From: Oceaniovalibus sp. ACAM 378
GTDB taxonomy: Bacteria; Pseudomonadota; Alphaproteobacteria; Rhodobacterales; Rhodobacteraceae
Assembly: GCF_008085915.1 (NCBI RefSeq)
Contig: NZ_VSJK01000007.1
Span: 62,001-126,000 of the forward strand
DNA: 64,000 nucleotides
Reading direction: 5' to 3'
Numbering within the stretch: position 1 is the first letter of the stretch; every line of letters starts with the position of its first letter. The notes below the pieces were generated by a model. That model had not been told where the DNA came from and did not search any database. It saw only the letters and a program-made list of their open reading frames with translations. Below are positions 27,996 to 36,878 of the stretch, piece by piece. The position numbers were made by a program, and so were the translations under genes.

Positions 27996-28805
27996 ATGAT
28001 TGGTATGGCGCGTTTCATTCCTTTCACGAAGAACACCCCCGTTGTTGCGGTCCTGCGTCTGCATGGCGTGATTGCCAGCGGCGCGCGCGGCACGGTGCTG
28101 AACGATGCCGGGCTGGCCGGAATGATCGAAAAGGCATTTGCCAAGGGCAAGCCCAAGGCAGTGGCCCTGTCGATCAATTCACCCGGCGGCAGCCCTGTGC
28201 AATCCTCTCTGATCGCGGCGCGCATCCGGCGGCTGTCGGCGGAAAAGAACGTGCCAGTCCACGCCTTTGTCGAAGATGTCGCCGCTTCGGGCGGTTACTG
28301 GCTGGCCACGGCAGCAGATCACATCTGGGCGGATGAAACCTCGATCGTCGGTTCTGTCGGGGTGATTTCAGCCGGGTTCGGACTGGACCGCTTTATCGAG
28401 CGTCACGGGATTGACCGGCGGGTCTATACGGCAGGTCAGTCGAAAAGCATGCTGGACCCGTTCCAGCCTGAAAAGCCCGAAGATATCGCCCGTCTGCGCA
28501 GCCTGCACGATGCGATTCATGCCACGTTCATTGCACAGGTGAAATCACGCCGGGGCGCAAAGCTCGCCACCGACCGCGATCTATTTACCGGGGATATCTG
28601 GGTCGGACAGGGCGCGCAGGATGTGGGGCTGATCGACGGGATCGCCCATCTGGTGCCAAAGATGAAACAGTTGTTCGGCGACAAGGTGCGCTTTGCCGTT
28701 CATCAACAGCGTCGTCCGTTCCTGTCGCGGTTCGGTCTGGCGATGAGCGAGGCGGTTATGGCCTCGGTCGCAGAACGCACCGCCTTCGCCCGGTTCGGGC
28801 TGTAG
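27996..28805 (+). CDS. S49-family serine peptidase (SppA-like)
   Basis: A 269-residue SppA-type signal peptide peptidase. The serine is Ser98 in AASGGYWLA and the general-base lysine is Lys150 in GQSKSMLDPF; the spacing of 52 equals that of Bacillus SppA (Ser147/Lys199). The block INSPGGSPVQSS and GSVGVI are also typical. There is no membrane helix, unlike SppA proper, so it is probably cytoplasmic or membrane-associated. Start at 27996 lacks a good ribosome site; ATG 28005 is possible. A zinc-ribbon microprotein and an antiporter gene follow closely in the same direction. Confidence 0.85.
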   Translation: MIGMARFIPFTKNTPVVAVLRLHGVIASGARGTVLNDAGLAGMIEKAFAKGKPKAVALSINSPGGSPVQSSLIAARIRRLSAEKNVPVHAFVEDVAASGGYWLATAADHIWADETSIVGSVGVISAGFGLDRFIERHGIDRRVYTAGQSKSMLDPFQPEKPEDIARLRSLHDAIHATFIAQVKSRRGAKLATDRDLFTGDIWVGQGAQDVGLIDGIAHLVPKMKQLFGDKVRFAVHQQRRPFLSRFGLAMSEAVMASVAERTAFARFGL

Positions 28806-28809
28806 GCGC

Positions 28810-28989
28810 ATGATCAAAGTTGTCAGTCTTTTCCTGATCTGCATTGTGGTACTCGCGATGTTCGGCAAACTGCGGTTTCCCGGACAGGCACGACTGAAAT
28901 CAATGAAATGCAAGGGTTGCGGGCGATACCGGATCGGCAAGGGTCCGTGTGACTGCGGTGCCGGACCGCGCGGCGGAACAAGGGGCTGA
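28810..28989 (+). CDS. Zinc-ribbon microprotein with one membrane helix
   Basis: A 59-residue protein with an N-terminal hydrophobic helix (about residues 4-20) and a C-terminal cysteine motif CKGCGRYRIGKGPCDCG, i.e. C-x2-C-x10-C-x-C, suited to one zinc ion. It starts four bases after the S49 peptidase stop and ends one base before the antiporter ATG, so the three are co-transcribed. Similar short proteins with K-GCGRYRIG-type motif are, as I recall, conserved in Rhodobacterales. Function unknown; it could be a membrane-tethered metal or nucleic-acid binder. Confidence 0.8.
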   Translation: MIKVVSLFLICIVVLAMFGKLRFPGQARLKSMKCKGCGRYRIGKGPCDCGAGPRGGTRG

Positions 28990-28990
28990 G

Positions 28991-29929
28991 ATGGATTTGA
29001 TGATGGCGGGTCTCGGCCTGCTGATTCTGGTATTGGCCGGTGATGCGTTGGTCCGGGGTGCGGTGAACATGTCGCTGCGGCTGGGTGTTCCGGCGCTGAT
29101 CGTGTCTCTGACCATCGTGGCCTTTGGGACGTCAGCCCCGGAACTGCTGGTGTCGATCAATGCGATCCGCTTGGGGTCGCCTGGCATCGCGCTGGGTAAC
29201 GTAGTGGGGTCGAACACCGCCAATGTACTCCTTGTGCTGGGAATTCCGGCGATGATTTCGGTCATCCACATGACCGGCTCGGACACGCGCAAAAGCTATC
29301 TGATGATGCTTGGCGCATCGGCGCTGTTCATTGCGCTGTGCTTTGCCGGGCCGCTGACCTGGTGGCACGGTCTGATCCTGCTGGCGGGGATGCTGGTGAT
29401 GCTGGGCGATCAGCTTCGCGATGCCTTGGCGCACCGCCGCGCCGGTCAGGACGCGGAAGAAGTGGAAGGCGCCGATCCGTCCATGCGTTGGTGGAAGATC
29501 AGCATGTTTCTGGTGCTGGGCCTGATCGGGCTGCCGCTGGGCGCTGATCTGCTGGTTGATGCCTCAACCGCCATCGCGCGGCGGTATGGCGTCAGCGAAA
29601 CCGTGATCGGGCTGACGCTGGTTGCGATTGGCACGTCGCTGCCCGAGCTGGCGACGACGGTGATGGCGGCGATCCGGCGGCAGGCGGATGTGGCCATGGG
29701 AAACGTCATCGGATCGAACATGTTCAACCTGTTGGGGATCATGGGGATTGCCGCGCTGGTCGGCCCGATCCCGGTCGAGGCCCGGTTCCTGAGCTTTGAT
29801 CTGTGGGTGATGCTGGCGTCTGGGCTGGTGCTTGCGCCCTTTGTCTTTCTGCGTTGGCGGATGGGGCGGCGGTGGGGCATCGGATTTACCGCGCTTTATC
29901 TTGTCTATCTTCTACTGGTCATCTGGTAG
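28991..29929 (+). CDS. Calcium/sodium antiporter (CaCA, YrbG-type)
   Basis: A 312-residue inner-membrane cation/proton or sodium/calcium exchanger with about ten helices in two inverted repeats. The alpha-repeats are visible: FGTSAPELLVSINAI with GNVVGSNTANVLLVLG in the first half, and IGTSLPELATTVMAAI with GNVIGSNMFNLLGIMG in the second. The conserved glutamates (in SAPE and SLPE) bind calcium. Start ATG 28991 follows AAGGGG; an in-frame ATG at 28949 would overlap the microprotein. It lies directly after the zinc-ribbon gene. Confidence 0.94.
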   Translation: MDLMMAGLGLLILVLAGDALVRGAVNMSLRLGVPALIVSLTIVAFGTSAPELLVSINAIRLGSPGIALGNVVGSNTANVLLVLGIPAMISVIHMTGSDTRKSYLMMLGASALFIALCFAGPLTWWHGLILLAGMLVMLGDQLRDALAHRRAGQDAEEVEGADPSMRWWKISMFLVLGLIGLPLGADLLVDASTAIARRYGVSETVIGLTLVAIGTSLPELATTVMAAIRRQADVAMGNVIGSNMFNLLGIMGIAALVGPIPVEARFLSFDLWVMLASGLVLAPFVFLRWRMGRRWGIGFTALYLVYLLLVIW

Positions 29930-29941
29930 GCGGAGGGTTTC

Positions 29942-30727
29942 ATGATCGGCAAACGCGCCCTTGTTACCGGTGGCGGCAGACGGCTGGGCAGCGCCATGGC
30001 GCTGTTTCTGGCCGGTCGCGGATTCGACGTGGCGGTGCATTACCATGAATCGGCTGATGCTGCCGCGTCAGTGGTGGATGAAATCCGCGCATTGGGGCGT
30101 CAGGCGGTCGCGCTGCAGGCAGATCTGCTGGACGAAGGCGCGACATTCGCGCTGATCCCTGCTGCGGTCGCGGCTTTGGGTGGGCCGCTGAATGTCCTGG
30201 TCAACAATGCCTCGGTGTTCGAACATGACGATATCGCGACGGCGACGCGCGAAAGCTGGGACAGGCATCTGGGCAGCAACCTGCGCGCGCCCTTTGTCCT
30301 GACTCAAGCCATGGCACGGATTGTGCCTGAGCCGTTGCGGGACGACGCAGACGAACCGGTGGCGCGGGGGTTGGTGATCAACATGATCGATCAGCGGGTG
30401 CGCAATCTCACACCGGAATTCATGAGCTATACCATCGCCAAGATGGGCCTGTGGGCGTTCACCCGCACCGCCGCTCAGGCTCTTGCGCCCCGGGTGCGTG
30501 TCAATGCCATCGGGCCGGGGCCAACACTCAAGGCGAGCGAACAAACCGCCAAGCAGTTTGCCGATCAGCGCGCCACGACCATCCTGAAACGGGGCGCGAA
30601 CCCGGACGACATCACTGCGGCGCTTGGATATTTCCTGGATGCGCCGGGGGTCACCGGACAGCTTCTGTGTGTTGATGGCGGTGAGCATCTGGCGTGGGAA
30701 ACCGCCGATGTTCAGGGCCTCAAGTAA
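29942..30727 (+). CDS. Pteridine/dihydromonapterin reductase-like SDR (FolM/PTR1 type)
   Basis: A 261-residue SDR. The cofactor motif is TGGGRRLG (residues 9-16), with the arginine that favours NADPH in the PTR1/FolM group. The active site is Asp150, Tyr163 and Lys167 (MIDQRV ... SYTIAK): aspartate replaces the usual serine, and the spacing of 13 and 4 equals Asp181/Tyr194/Lys198 of Leishmania pteridine reductase. NNASVFEHD also fits. It probably reduces dihydropterins or quinonoid pterins to the tetrahydro form. ATG 29942 follows GGAGGG. It is separated from the antiporter by only 12 bases. Confidence 0.84.
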   Translation: MIGKRALVTGGGRRLGSAMALFLAGRGFDVAVHYHESADAAASVVDEIRALGRQAVALQADLLDEGATFALIPAAVAALGGPLNVLVNNASVFEHDDIATATRESWDRHLGSNLRAPFVLTQAMARIVPEPLRDDADEPVARGLVINMIDQRVRNLTPEFMSYTIAKMGLWAFTRTAAQALAPRVRVNAIGPGPTLKASEQTAKQFADQRATTILKRGANPDDITAALGYFLDAPGVTGQLLCVDGGEHLAWETADVQGLK

Positions 30728-31027
30728 CCCTTGCACAGACTTCCCCGGCGTCAGTTGTACACTGGCAAGACGCGAATCTCGCAGCCGTTAAGATTCTGTG
30801 AGAGTTTTCAGTCGTTTGCAGTGGTGTGAAGATTTATTGATGAAAAACAGCAAATTACCGATGCGCCCAAAAAACAGGCAACCCGATGAAACCTGCCGAA
30901 ACCAAGGGGAATTTCGACATGACCCAAGGTTGTCCGCAGACTTATCCACAGATTCAGTGGACACAACAGGTGTTGCGTACGACCGGCGGCTATTGCAGAC
31001 GCGGGCGGGAATCACGAAGTTCTGCAC

Positions 31028-32905
31028 ATGACCCAGCCCGCCCCCCCCCAGCCTGATACGCCACCGACCGGCCACGCTTGTATCGCCGGATATCTCAGGA
31101 CGCTCGACAACTCGCCGGGTGTGTACCGGATGCTCGATGCGCGGGGTGCGGTCCTGTACGTCGGCAAGGCACGCAACCTGAAAAAGCGCGTCAGCAACTA
31201 TGCCAATCCGAACGGCCATAGTGCGCGCATTGACCGGATGATCGGCGCCACCGCGTCGATGATGTTTCTGACCACAAGGACGGAAACCGAGGCGCTGTTG
31301 CTGGAACAGAACCTGATCAAGCAGTTGAAGCCCAAATTCAACGTGCTGCTGCGGGATGACAAGTCGTTCCCGAACATCCTTGTGACCGGCGATCACGACT
31401 TTCCGATGATCAAGAAACACCGGGGCGCGAAAAAGGAAAAGGGCAGCTATTATGGCCCCTTCGCCTCGGCGGGGGCGGTGACCCGCACGCTGACTCAGTT
31501 GCAACGGGTGTTCCTGCTGCGCAACTGCACGGATTCGGTGTTTGAATCCCGCACGCGCCCCTGTCTGCAATATCAGATCAAACGCTGTTCTGCGCCCTGT
31601 GTCGGATATGTAGACCGGGGGGAATACGGCGCATTGGTCAGGGATGCCGAACAGTTCCTGCAAGGAAAAACCACAAAGGTTCAGTCCGAACTTGCGCGGG
31701 AAATGGACGAGGCCAGCGCGGCGACGGAGTTTGAACGCGCCGCCGCCCTGCGCGACCGGATCCGCGCGCTGACTCAGGTGCAGGCCGGACAGGGCATCAA
31801 CCCGCAAGGCGTGGCCGAGGCTGACGTGATTGCGCTGCATATGGATCAGGGCCAGGCCTGTGTTCAGGTATTTTTCATCCGCGCTCATCAAAACTGGGGC
31901 AACCACGATTATTACCCCCGCACAGGACTGGGCGCCGGTCCGACCGAGGTGATGGAGGGCTTCGTCGGACAGTTCTATGCCGACCGCGAACCACCGCCGC
32001 TGCTGCTGCTGTCGGATGCGATCGAAGAACCCGATCTGATGGCGGCGGCTTTGGCGGAAAAGCTGGGCAAACGGGTAGAGATCTCGGTCCCACAGCGCGG
32101 CGAAAAGGCCGATCTGGTGCAGGGCGCCCTGCGCAACGCCCGCGAAAGTCTGGCGCGCAAGATGGCCGAAAGCGCGACCCAAACCCGGCTTTTGGCCGGG
32201 CTGGCCGAGGCGTTTGACCTGCCCGAACCGCCGAAACGGATCGAGGTTTACGACAACAGCCACATACAGGGCACCAATGCAGTGGGCGGGATGATCGTCG
32301 CCGGTCCCGAAGGGCTGATCAAGAACCAGTACCGAAAGTTCAACATCAAGGGCACCGATCTGACCCCGGGCGACGATTTCGGCATGATGCGAGAGGTGAT
32401 GACCCGTCGATTCTCACGCCTGTTGAAGGAAGACCCTGAACGCACATCCGGCGCATGGCCTGACCTGCTGTTGATCGACGGCGGACAGGGGCAGGTTTCG
32501 GCGGTGCGCGGTGTGATGCAAGAGATGGGCGTCGGCGACATCGCCATGGTTGGCGTCGCCAAAGGCGTGGACCGCGATCTGGGGAAAGAGGAATTCCACC
32601 GCACCGGCAAATCGCCCATGGCCCTGCGCCACAACGACCCGGTGCTTTATTTCATTCAACGTCTGCGGGACGAGGTGCACCGGTTCGCAATCGGTGCGCA
32701 CCGCGCCAAGCGGGCCAAGGCGGTGGGTGCCACGCCGCTCGACGATGTGCCCGGCGTAGGGGCCACCCGCAAACGCGCGCTGCTGTCGCATTTCGGCAGC
32801 GCCAAGGCCGTGGCGCGCGCCGACCTCAAGGATCTCATGGCGGTGGATGGGATTTCCGCCACGCTGGCCGAAACGATCTATGGGTTTTTTCACGAACGGG
32901 GCTGA
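31028..32905 (+). CDS. uvrC: Excinuclease ABC subunit C
   Basis: A 625-residue nuclease of nucleotide-excision repair that makes the two incisions on the damaged strand. The N-terminal GIY-YIG domain starts [21 protein letters not shown]-like, the UVR motif [15 protein letters not shown] is in the middle, the RNase H-like domain has [19 protein letters not shown] and [10 protein letters not shown], and two helix-hairpin-helix motifs close the protein ([18 protein letters not shown]). Length is as usual for alphaproteobacteria. A DnaA-box-like TTATCCACA lies 78 bases upstream. Confidence 0.97.
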   Translation: MTQPAPPQPDTPPTGHACIAGYLRTLDNSPGVYRMLDARGAVLYVGKARNLKKRVSNYANPNGHSARIDRMIGATASMMFLTTRTETEALLLEQNLIKQLKPKFNVLLRDDKSFPNILVTGDHDFPMIKKHRGAKKEKGSYYGPFASAGAVTRTLTQLQRVFLLRNCTDSVFESRTRPCLQYQIKRCSAPCVGYVDRGEYGALVRDAEQFLQGKTTKVQSELAREMDEASAATEFERAAALRDRIRALTQVQAGQGINPQGVAEADVIALHMDQGQACVQVFFIRAHQNWGNHDYYPRTGLGAGPTEVMEGFVGQFYADREPPPLLLLSDAIEEPDLMAAALAEKLGKRVEISVPQRGEKADLVQGALRNARESLARKMAESATQTRLLAGLAEAFDLPEPPKRIEVYDNSHIQGTNAVGGMIVAGPEGLIKNQYRKFNIKGTDLTPGDDFGMMREVMTRRFSRLLKEDPERTSGAWPDLLLIDGGQGQVSAVRGVMQEMGVGDIAMVGVAKGVDRDLGKEEFHRTGKSPMALRHNDPVLYFIQRLRDEVHRFAIGAHRAKRAKAVGATPLDDVPGVGATRKRALLSHFGSAKAVARADLKDLMAVDGISATLAETIYGFFHERG

Positions 32906-32953
32906 TGATCGGACGGGATGTGTTTCCCGGGCAAGCGGACGGGTTTTAGCTTC

Positions 32954-33185
32954 TCACTTGTCCGACGGGACTGGGGCCATGCCCCGCGCCAGACTGAGTG
33001 CCAGCGCCTGAAGTATCCCCGTCATGCCATCGCGGATTCGCCGCTTTCGATCATGTCGAGCGCCCGGAACAACGGCATATGCCGGATCTCGAAGTTCTCC
33101 CCCTCAGAGGCTGGCCAAGTTCATCCGGATGATGCCCGCCCCTTCGAGGTCTACGGAAAAAAACAGGCGGTTCGCGCCCAGATCA
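32954..33185 (-). pseudogene. Remnant of a small gene, possibly NUDIX-like
   Basis: On the minus strand consecutive fragments in shifting frames look like protein: ANRLFFSVDLEGAGIIRM, then (frame change near 33110) EGENFEIRHMPLFRALDMIE, an in-frame stop at 33022-33024, then MTGILQALALSLARGMAPV ending at 32954. The pattern of hydrophobic core residues followed by PLFRALDMIESGE and ILQALAL recalls the C-terminus of ADP-ribose pyrophosphatase-type NUDIX proteins, but this is a weak resemblance. No intact gene occupies the 326 bases between uvrC and pgsA. Confidence 0.35.
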
Positions 33186-33231
33186 CGAAGCGATCTTCCA
33201 ACTGCGGCGCCAAGGCGGTATCTCTGGTCCC

Positions 33232-33903
33232 ATGACATGGAACATTCCGAATATCCTGACGGTTCTCCGTCTGCTTGCCGCACCCGGAGTTGCGGTGATG
33301 TTCCTGTATTTCACCCGCCCCTGGGCCGACTGGTTTGCGCTGATGCTGTTTGTGACGGCCGCCCTGACCGATTGGGTCGACGGTTATCTTGCCCGCGCCT
33401 GGAAGCAGGAAAGCCGGTTTGGCGCCATGCTTGACCCGATCGCAGACAAGGCGATGGTGGTCATTGCTTTGCTGGTGATCACCGGGTTTTCCGGAATGAA
33501 CCCATGGATCCTCCTGCCTGCCACGATGATCCTGTTTCGCGAGGTGTTTGTTTCCGGCCTGCGCGAATTCCTTGGTGCCTCGGCGGGGTTGCTGCGGGTT
33601 ACAAAGCTGGCCAAGTGGAAGACGACGGCGCAGATGGTCGCGTTGTCGATCCTGTTTGCGCAGGGGATCTTTGAGCATTTCTTTGTCATGCAAAGCTTTG
33701 GGATGGACCCCGACATCGTGGTCGACATCATCGATGGCGCAGTCGAGGATGAGCTGGGTCTGGTTTGGAAATATTACGGTCTGGTCGGAACATGGTGGGC
33801 CGGCGTTATCGGGTTGTGGCTGGCTGCGGCGCTGACTCTGCTCACCGGGTGGGATTATTTCCGCAAGGCCCTGCCATACCTGCGTGACGAGGCGCGGACA
33901 TGA
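33232..33903 (+). CDS. pgsA: Phosphatidylglycerophosphate synthase
   Basis: A 223-residue CDP-alcohol phosphatidyltransferase that makes phosphatidylglycerophosphate from CDP-diacylglycerol and glycerol-3-phosphate. The catalytic signature D-x2-DG-x2-AR-x8-G-x3-D-x3-D is complete in DWVDGYLARAWKQESRF followed by GAMLDPIADK (about residues 48-74). About five helices complete the fold. The N-terminal NIPNILTVLRLLAAP is typical. moaD follows 22 bases after the stop. Confidence 0.95.
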   Translation: MTWNIPNILTVLRLLAAPGVAVMFLYFTRPWADWFALMLFVTAALTDWVDGYLARAWKQESRFGAMLDPIADKAMVVIALLVITGFSGMNPWILLPATMILFREVFVSGLREFLGASAGLLRVTKLAKWKTTAQMVALSILFAQGIFEHFFVMQSFGMDPDIVVDIIDGAVEDELGLVWKYYGLVGTWWAGVIGLWLAAALTLLTGWDYFRKALPYLRDEART

Positions 33904-33925
33904 CGACCAAGACGGGAGAGTGCCC

Positions 33926-34174
33926 ATGTTAAACATCGTTTATTTCGCTTGGGTCCGCGAACGCATCGGATTGCCACGCGAAAAAGTCGAAACCGCGGCG
34001 GCAACCGTGGCCGATCTGGTGGCCGAGCTGATCGCCCGCGAAGAGCGCTATGCCGTTGCCTTTGCCGATATTTCGGCGCTGCGTGTCGCGGTGGATCAAG
34101 AGCTTGTCGGATTCGATGCACCATTGGCCGGGGTGCGCGAGGTGGCATTCTTTCCGCCAATGACGGGCGGCTGA
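33926..34174 (+). CDS. moaD: Molybdopterin synthase small subunit
   Basis: An 82-residue ubiquitin-fold sulfur carrier whose C-terminal Gly-Gly (TGG end) is thiocarboxylated and donates sulfur to form molybdopterin. It begins MLNIVYFAWVRERIGLP and ends PPMTGG, the standard shape. ATG 33926 follows GGGAGAG; an in-frame start at 33884 would overlap pgsA. The stop overlaps moaE as TGATG, so the two subunits of the synthase are coupled. Confidence 0.93.
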   Translation: MLNIVYFAWVRERIGLPREKVETAAATVADLVAELIAREERYAVAFADISALRVAVDQELVGFDAPLAGVREVAFFPPMTGG

Positions 34175-34632
34175 TGGTCGTCCGGTTGCAGGAATGGGCC
34201 TTTGATGCGGGGGCCGAACTGAACCGCTTTTCCGCGAATGTGACCAGTTCAAAGGTCAATGGCGCGGGCGCGGTGGTCAGTTTCACCGGCGTGGTACGCG
34301 ACACGGATGACAGGCTGATCCGTATGGAGATCGAGCATTATCCGGCGATGACCGGCCCGGCGATCGAGGCCATGGTCGACCATGCAACGGGATGCTGGGG
34401 ACTGGCCGGTGCGCTGGTCATCCATCGCTATGGTGCGCTGGAACCCGGCGCGCCCATCATGATGGTGGCGACTGCGGCGCGCCACCGTGCCGATGCCTTT
34501 GCAGCGGCGGAATATCTGATGGATTTTCTGAAATCCCGCGCGCCGTTCTGGAAAAAAGAAGTGACAAAGCAGGGCGCGACCTGGGTTGCAGCCCGTGACG
34601 ACGATGAACAGGCGCTTGACCGCTGGACCTAG
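34174..34632 (+). CDS. moaE: Molybdopterin synthase catalytic subunit
   Basis: A 152-residue large subunit of molybdopterin synthase. Conserved residues lie in AVVSFTGVVRDT (about 36-47), the IEHYPAMT block, RYGALEPGAPI, and the catalytic lysines in KSRAPFWKKEVTKQG. Length matches the family (about 150). Overlaps moaD by one base. It adds sulfur from MoaD to precursor Z. The 456 bases after it hold no plus-strand gene. Confidence 0.94.
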   Translation: MVVRLQEWAFDAGAELNRFSANVTSSKVNGAGAVVSFTGVVRDTDDRLIRMEIEHYPAMTGPAIEAMVDHATGCWGLAGALVIHRYGALEPGAPIMMVATAARHRADAFAAAEYLMDFLKSRAPFWKKEVTKQGATWVAARDDDEQALDRWT

Positions 34633-34754
34633 GCGATTGGTCCGCGTTCCGCCCGGGCCTGTTCTTCCGGGATGGTCCGGCACCTGTGTCTGTCTCGCGA
34701 TTTGGTAGTGCCCCGACATTCCGGTTTTGCGGGGCGCTTTGGCAAAACCATTCA

Positions 34755-34931
34755 TCACGCCACCTCGTTGCGGTTTTGTGCAATGCGCATCTGGTCCCGC
34801 AACTGATGCAGCATTTCACCAACTTCGGGCGCATACAGGATATCCAAGGGGCGATCGGCCGGCAGGTCCACATCCAACACATGCTGCGTTCGGGCGGGGC
34901 GGTCCGACAACACGACAACCGGTATTTGCAT
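34755..34931 (-). CDS. Small hypothetical ORF (58 residues)
   Basis: This frame runs from an ATG at 34931 to a stop at 34755. The product begins MQIPVVVLSDRP and contains HVLDVDLPADRPLDILYAPE and a helical end EMLHQLRDQMRIAQNRNE. Composition and the hydrophobic first strand look genuine, and the first strand recalls the start of a response-regulator fold, but the protein is much too short for that. A stop codon immediately precedes the ATG and no good ribosome site is visible, so it may be the remnant of a longer gene. The surrounding interval 34633-35088 holds nothing else I can support. Confidence 0.35.
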   Translation of the reverse strand: MQIPVVVLSDRPARTQHVLDVDLPADRPLDILYAPEVGEMLHQLRDQMRIAQNRNEVA

Positions 34932-35088
34932 TCAACCCGAGGCGCGTTTCATTGAAGCTCCGGCCCGTTCTGGTGATCTGGAACAGGGGCAACATCCCGC
35001 TTTGACGATGGATGGCCCAAGCTCTTTGCCCTGGCTGATCTTGGTTTGCGGGACCGCCATGCATAAGTACCGGTGAACGGAGGCGACC

Positions 35089-36096
35089 ATGCAGCAATTC
35101 TCACTTCTCGATCTGTCACCAATCCCCGAAGGCGGCACTGCGGCTGACGCTCTTGCCAATACGGTCGATCTGGCCCGTGTAGCCGAGAGTGCCGGCTATC
35201 ATCGCTACTGGCTGGCCGAACATCACAACATGCCCGGCATCGCCAGCGCCGCGACCTCTATTGTGATCGGACATGTGGCCGCCGCGACCAAATCCATGCG
35301 GGTTGGTGCCGGAGGAATCATGCTTCCCAATCACGCGCCACTGGTTATCGCTGAACAATTCGGAACGCTCGCGACACTTTATCCCGGACGGATCGATCTG
35401 GGACTGGGCCGCGCCCCCGGCACCGACATGGCCACCGCCCGCGCCCTGCGCCGTCACATGGCGCCGGACGACAGCTTTCCTCAGGATGTGCAGGAACTGA
35501 TCAGCTATTTCGGGAAAGCGCCCAAGGGAACGCCCGTGCGCGCCATCCCCGGCGAGGATACCCATGTCCCGGTCTGGATTCTGGGCTCCAGTCTCTATGG
35601 CGCTCAGCTGGCGGCCTATCTGGGTCTGCCCTATGCCTTCGCCTCGCATTTCGCTCCGGCCATGCTGGAGCAGGCGCTGGACGCCTATCGCAGCACTTTC
35701 CGGCCTTCGGAGTGGTTGAAAAAGCCCCATGTGATGATCGCCGCCGGGGTATGTGCGGCGGAAACAGACGCCGAAGCCGCGTTTTTGGCGTCTTCTCAAC
35801 TTCTTGCCTTCGCGCGTCTCAGAACCGGCAAGCCGGGCAAGCTTCCTCGGCCGATCCACGATGTCGAAAAAGAGATTCCAGCGCCGGTGATGGCGCAGGT
35901 CAGGCAGGCGCTGTCCTGTTCCGCCGTAGGCTCGTCCAATACCGTACGCGAAAAGCTCAAAACGATCCTTGATACCTATCGGCCGGACGAACTTATGGTG
36001 ACTGGAATGATCCACGATCATGGGGCACGGGTCCGGTCATTCAAGATCGCAGCAGAGGTTCTGACCGAGTTGCGCGTGCAACCGGCCACCGCCTAG
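35089..36096 (+). CDS. LLM-class flavin-dependent oxidoreductase (luciferase-like)
   Basis: A 335-residue TIM-barrel monooxygenase of the bacterial-luciferase superfamily, YhbW-like. Recognisable sequence is [19 protein letters not shown] at the start, [42 protein letters not shown] and [14 protein letters not shown], all typical of that subgroup. It would use FMN supplied by a reductase; the substrate cannot be assigned. ATG 35089 follows GGAGG, a strong ribosome site. No gene partner; it stands alone before the TRAP transporter genes. Confidence 0.9.
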   Translation: MQQFSLLDLSPIPEGGTAADALANTVDLARVAESAGYHRYWLAEHHNMPGIASAATSIVIGHVAAATKSMRVGAGGIMLPNHAPLVIAEQFGTLATLYPGRIDLGLGRAPGTDMATARALRRHMAPDDSFPQDVQELISYFGKAPKGTPVRAIPGEDTHVPVWILGSSLYGAQLAAYLGLPYAFASHFAPAMLEQALDAYRSTFRPSEWLKKPHVMIAAGVCAAETDAEAAFLASSQLLAFARLRTGKPGKLPRPIHDVEKEIPAPVMAQVRQALSCSAVGSSNTVREKLKTILDTYRPDELMVTGMIHDHGARVRSFKIAAEVLTELRVQPATA

Positions 36097-36299
36097 CTAC
36101 GGTGGCCGCGACCGCCCGCCTTGGATCGTGGGTTGGGTAATTGGATCGGTTGCCTGTCAGCAGTGCACGGCGCGGCTCTGCTGACAGCCGATTTGAAGCT
36201 AACGCTGCGGCGGCAAGGCCGAATACGCATGTAATTCTTGACTTTTGAACGCCGGACTTTGATTGAAGCTTCAAAGAAACGGTCAAAAAGGGGGAGAAG

Positions 36300-36878
36300 G
36301 TGCGTTTTCTGGCCGGATTTGCCGCATCGATATGCGCCGCCAACCTCATCATCGGCAAGACATTCGCCTGGCTGTCGCTGGGCATCGTTGTCGTGTGCTT
36401 CACGGTGGTCGTTCAGCGTTATCTCTTTGGGATCAGCTATCTGTGGATGCAGGACCTTTATATCTGGCTGAATGGGGCGATGTTCACCACCGTGGCCGGC
36501 TTCGCACTGATGCGCGACGATCATGTTCGGGTCGACATCTTTTACCGTCCGGCCCGGATGCGAACGCGGGCACTGTCCGATCTGATTGGTGTGGTTTTCT
36601 TCCTGCTGCCATTCACTTGGGTGGTTTACGCCTATTCGATGCCTTTCGTACTGCGCGCCTGGAGCTATAAAGAGGCTTCGGCGAACGTCGGTGGTATGCC
36701 TGGACTTTTCATTCTTAAATCTTTCATCATCGTCTTTGCGGCGCTGATCGCTCTGCAAGGTGTGGCGATGATCATCCGGTCCATTCTGGTACTGTCCGAT
36801 AACCGGTCACTGGTGCCCGAGGCGATGCGATACTCTCCGGATCAGGTTCGATCTAAATCCCCGAAGGGCGCCGTTTGA
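36300..36878 (+). CDS. dctQ: TRAP transporter small permease (DctQ)
   Basis: A 192-residue membrane protein with four helices, the small permease of a tripartite ATP-independent periplasmic importer. The block YLWMQDLYIWLNGAMFTTVAG and DDHVRVDIFY are typical of DctQ. The GTG at 36300 is chosen as start because GGGGGAG precedes it and no ATG fits better. The stop overlaps dctM as TGATG. The binding protein that completes the system lies downstream on the opposite strand. Confidence 0.88.
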   Translation: MRFLAGFAASICAANLIIGKTFAWLSLGIVVVCFTVVVQRYLFGISYLWMQDLYIWLNGAMFTTVAGFALMRDDHVRVDIFYRPARMRTRALSDLIGVVFFLLPFTWVVYAYSMPFVLRAWSYKEASANVGGMPGLFILKSFIIVFAALIALQGVAMIIRSILVLSDNRSLVPEAMRYSPDQVRSKSPKGAV

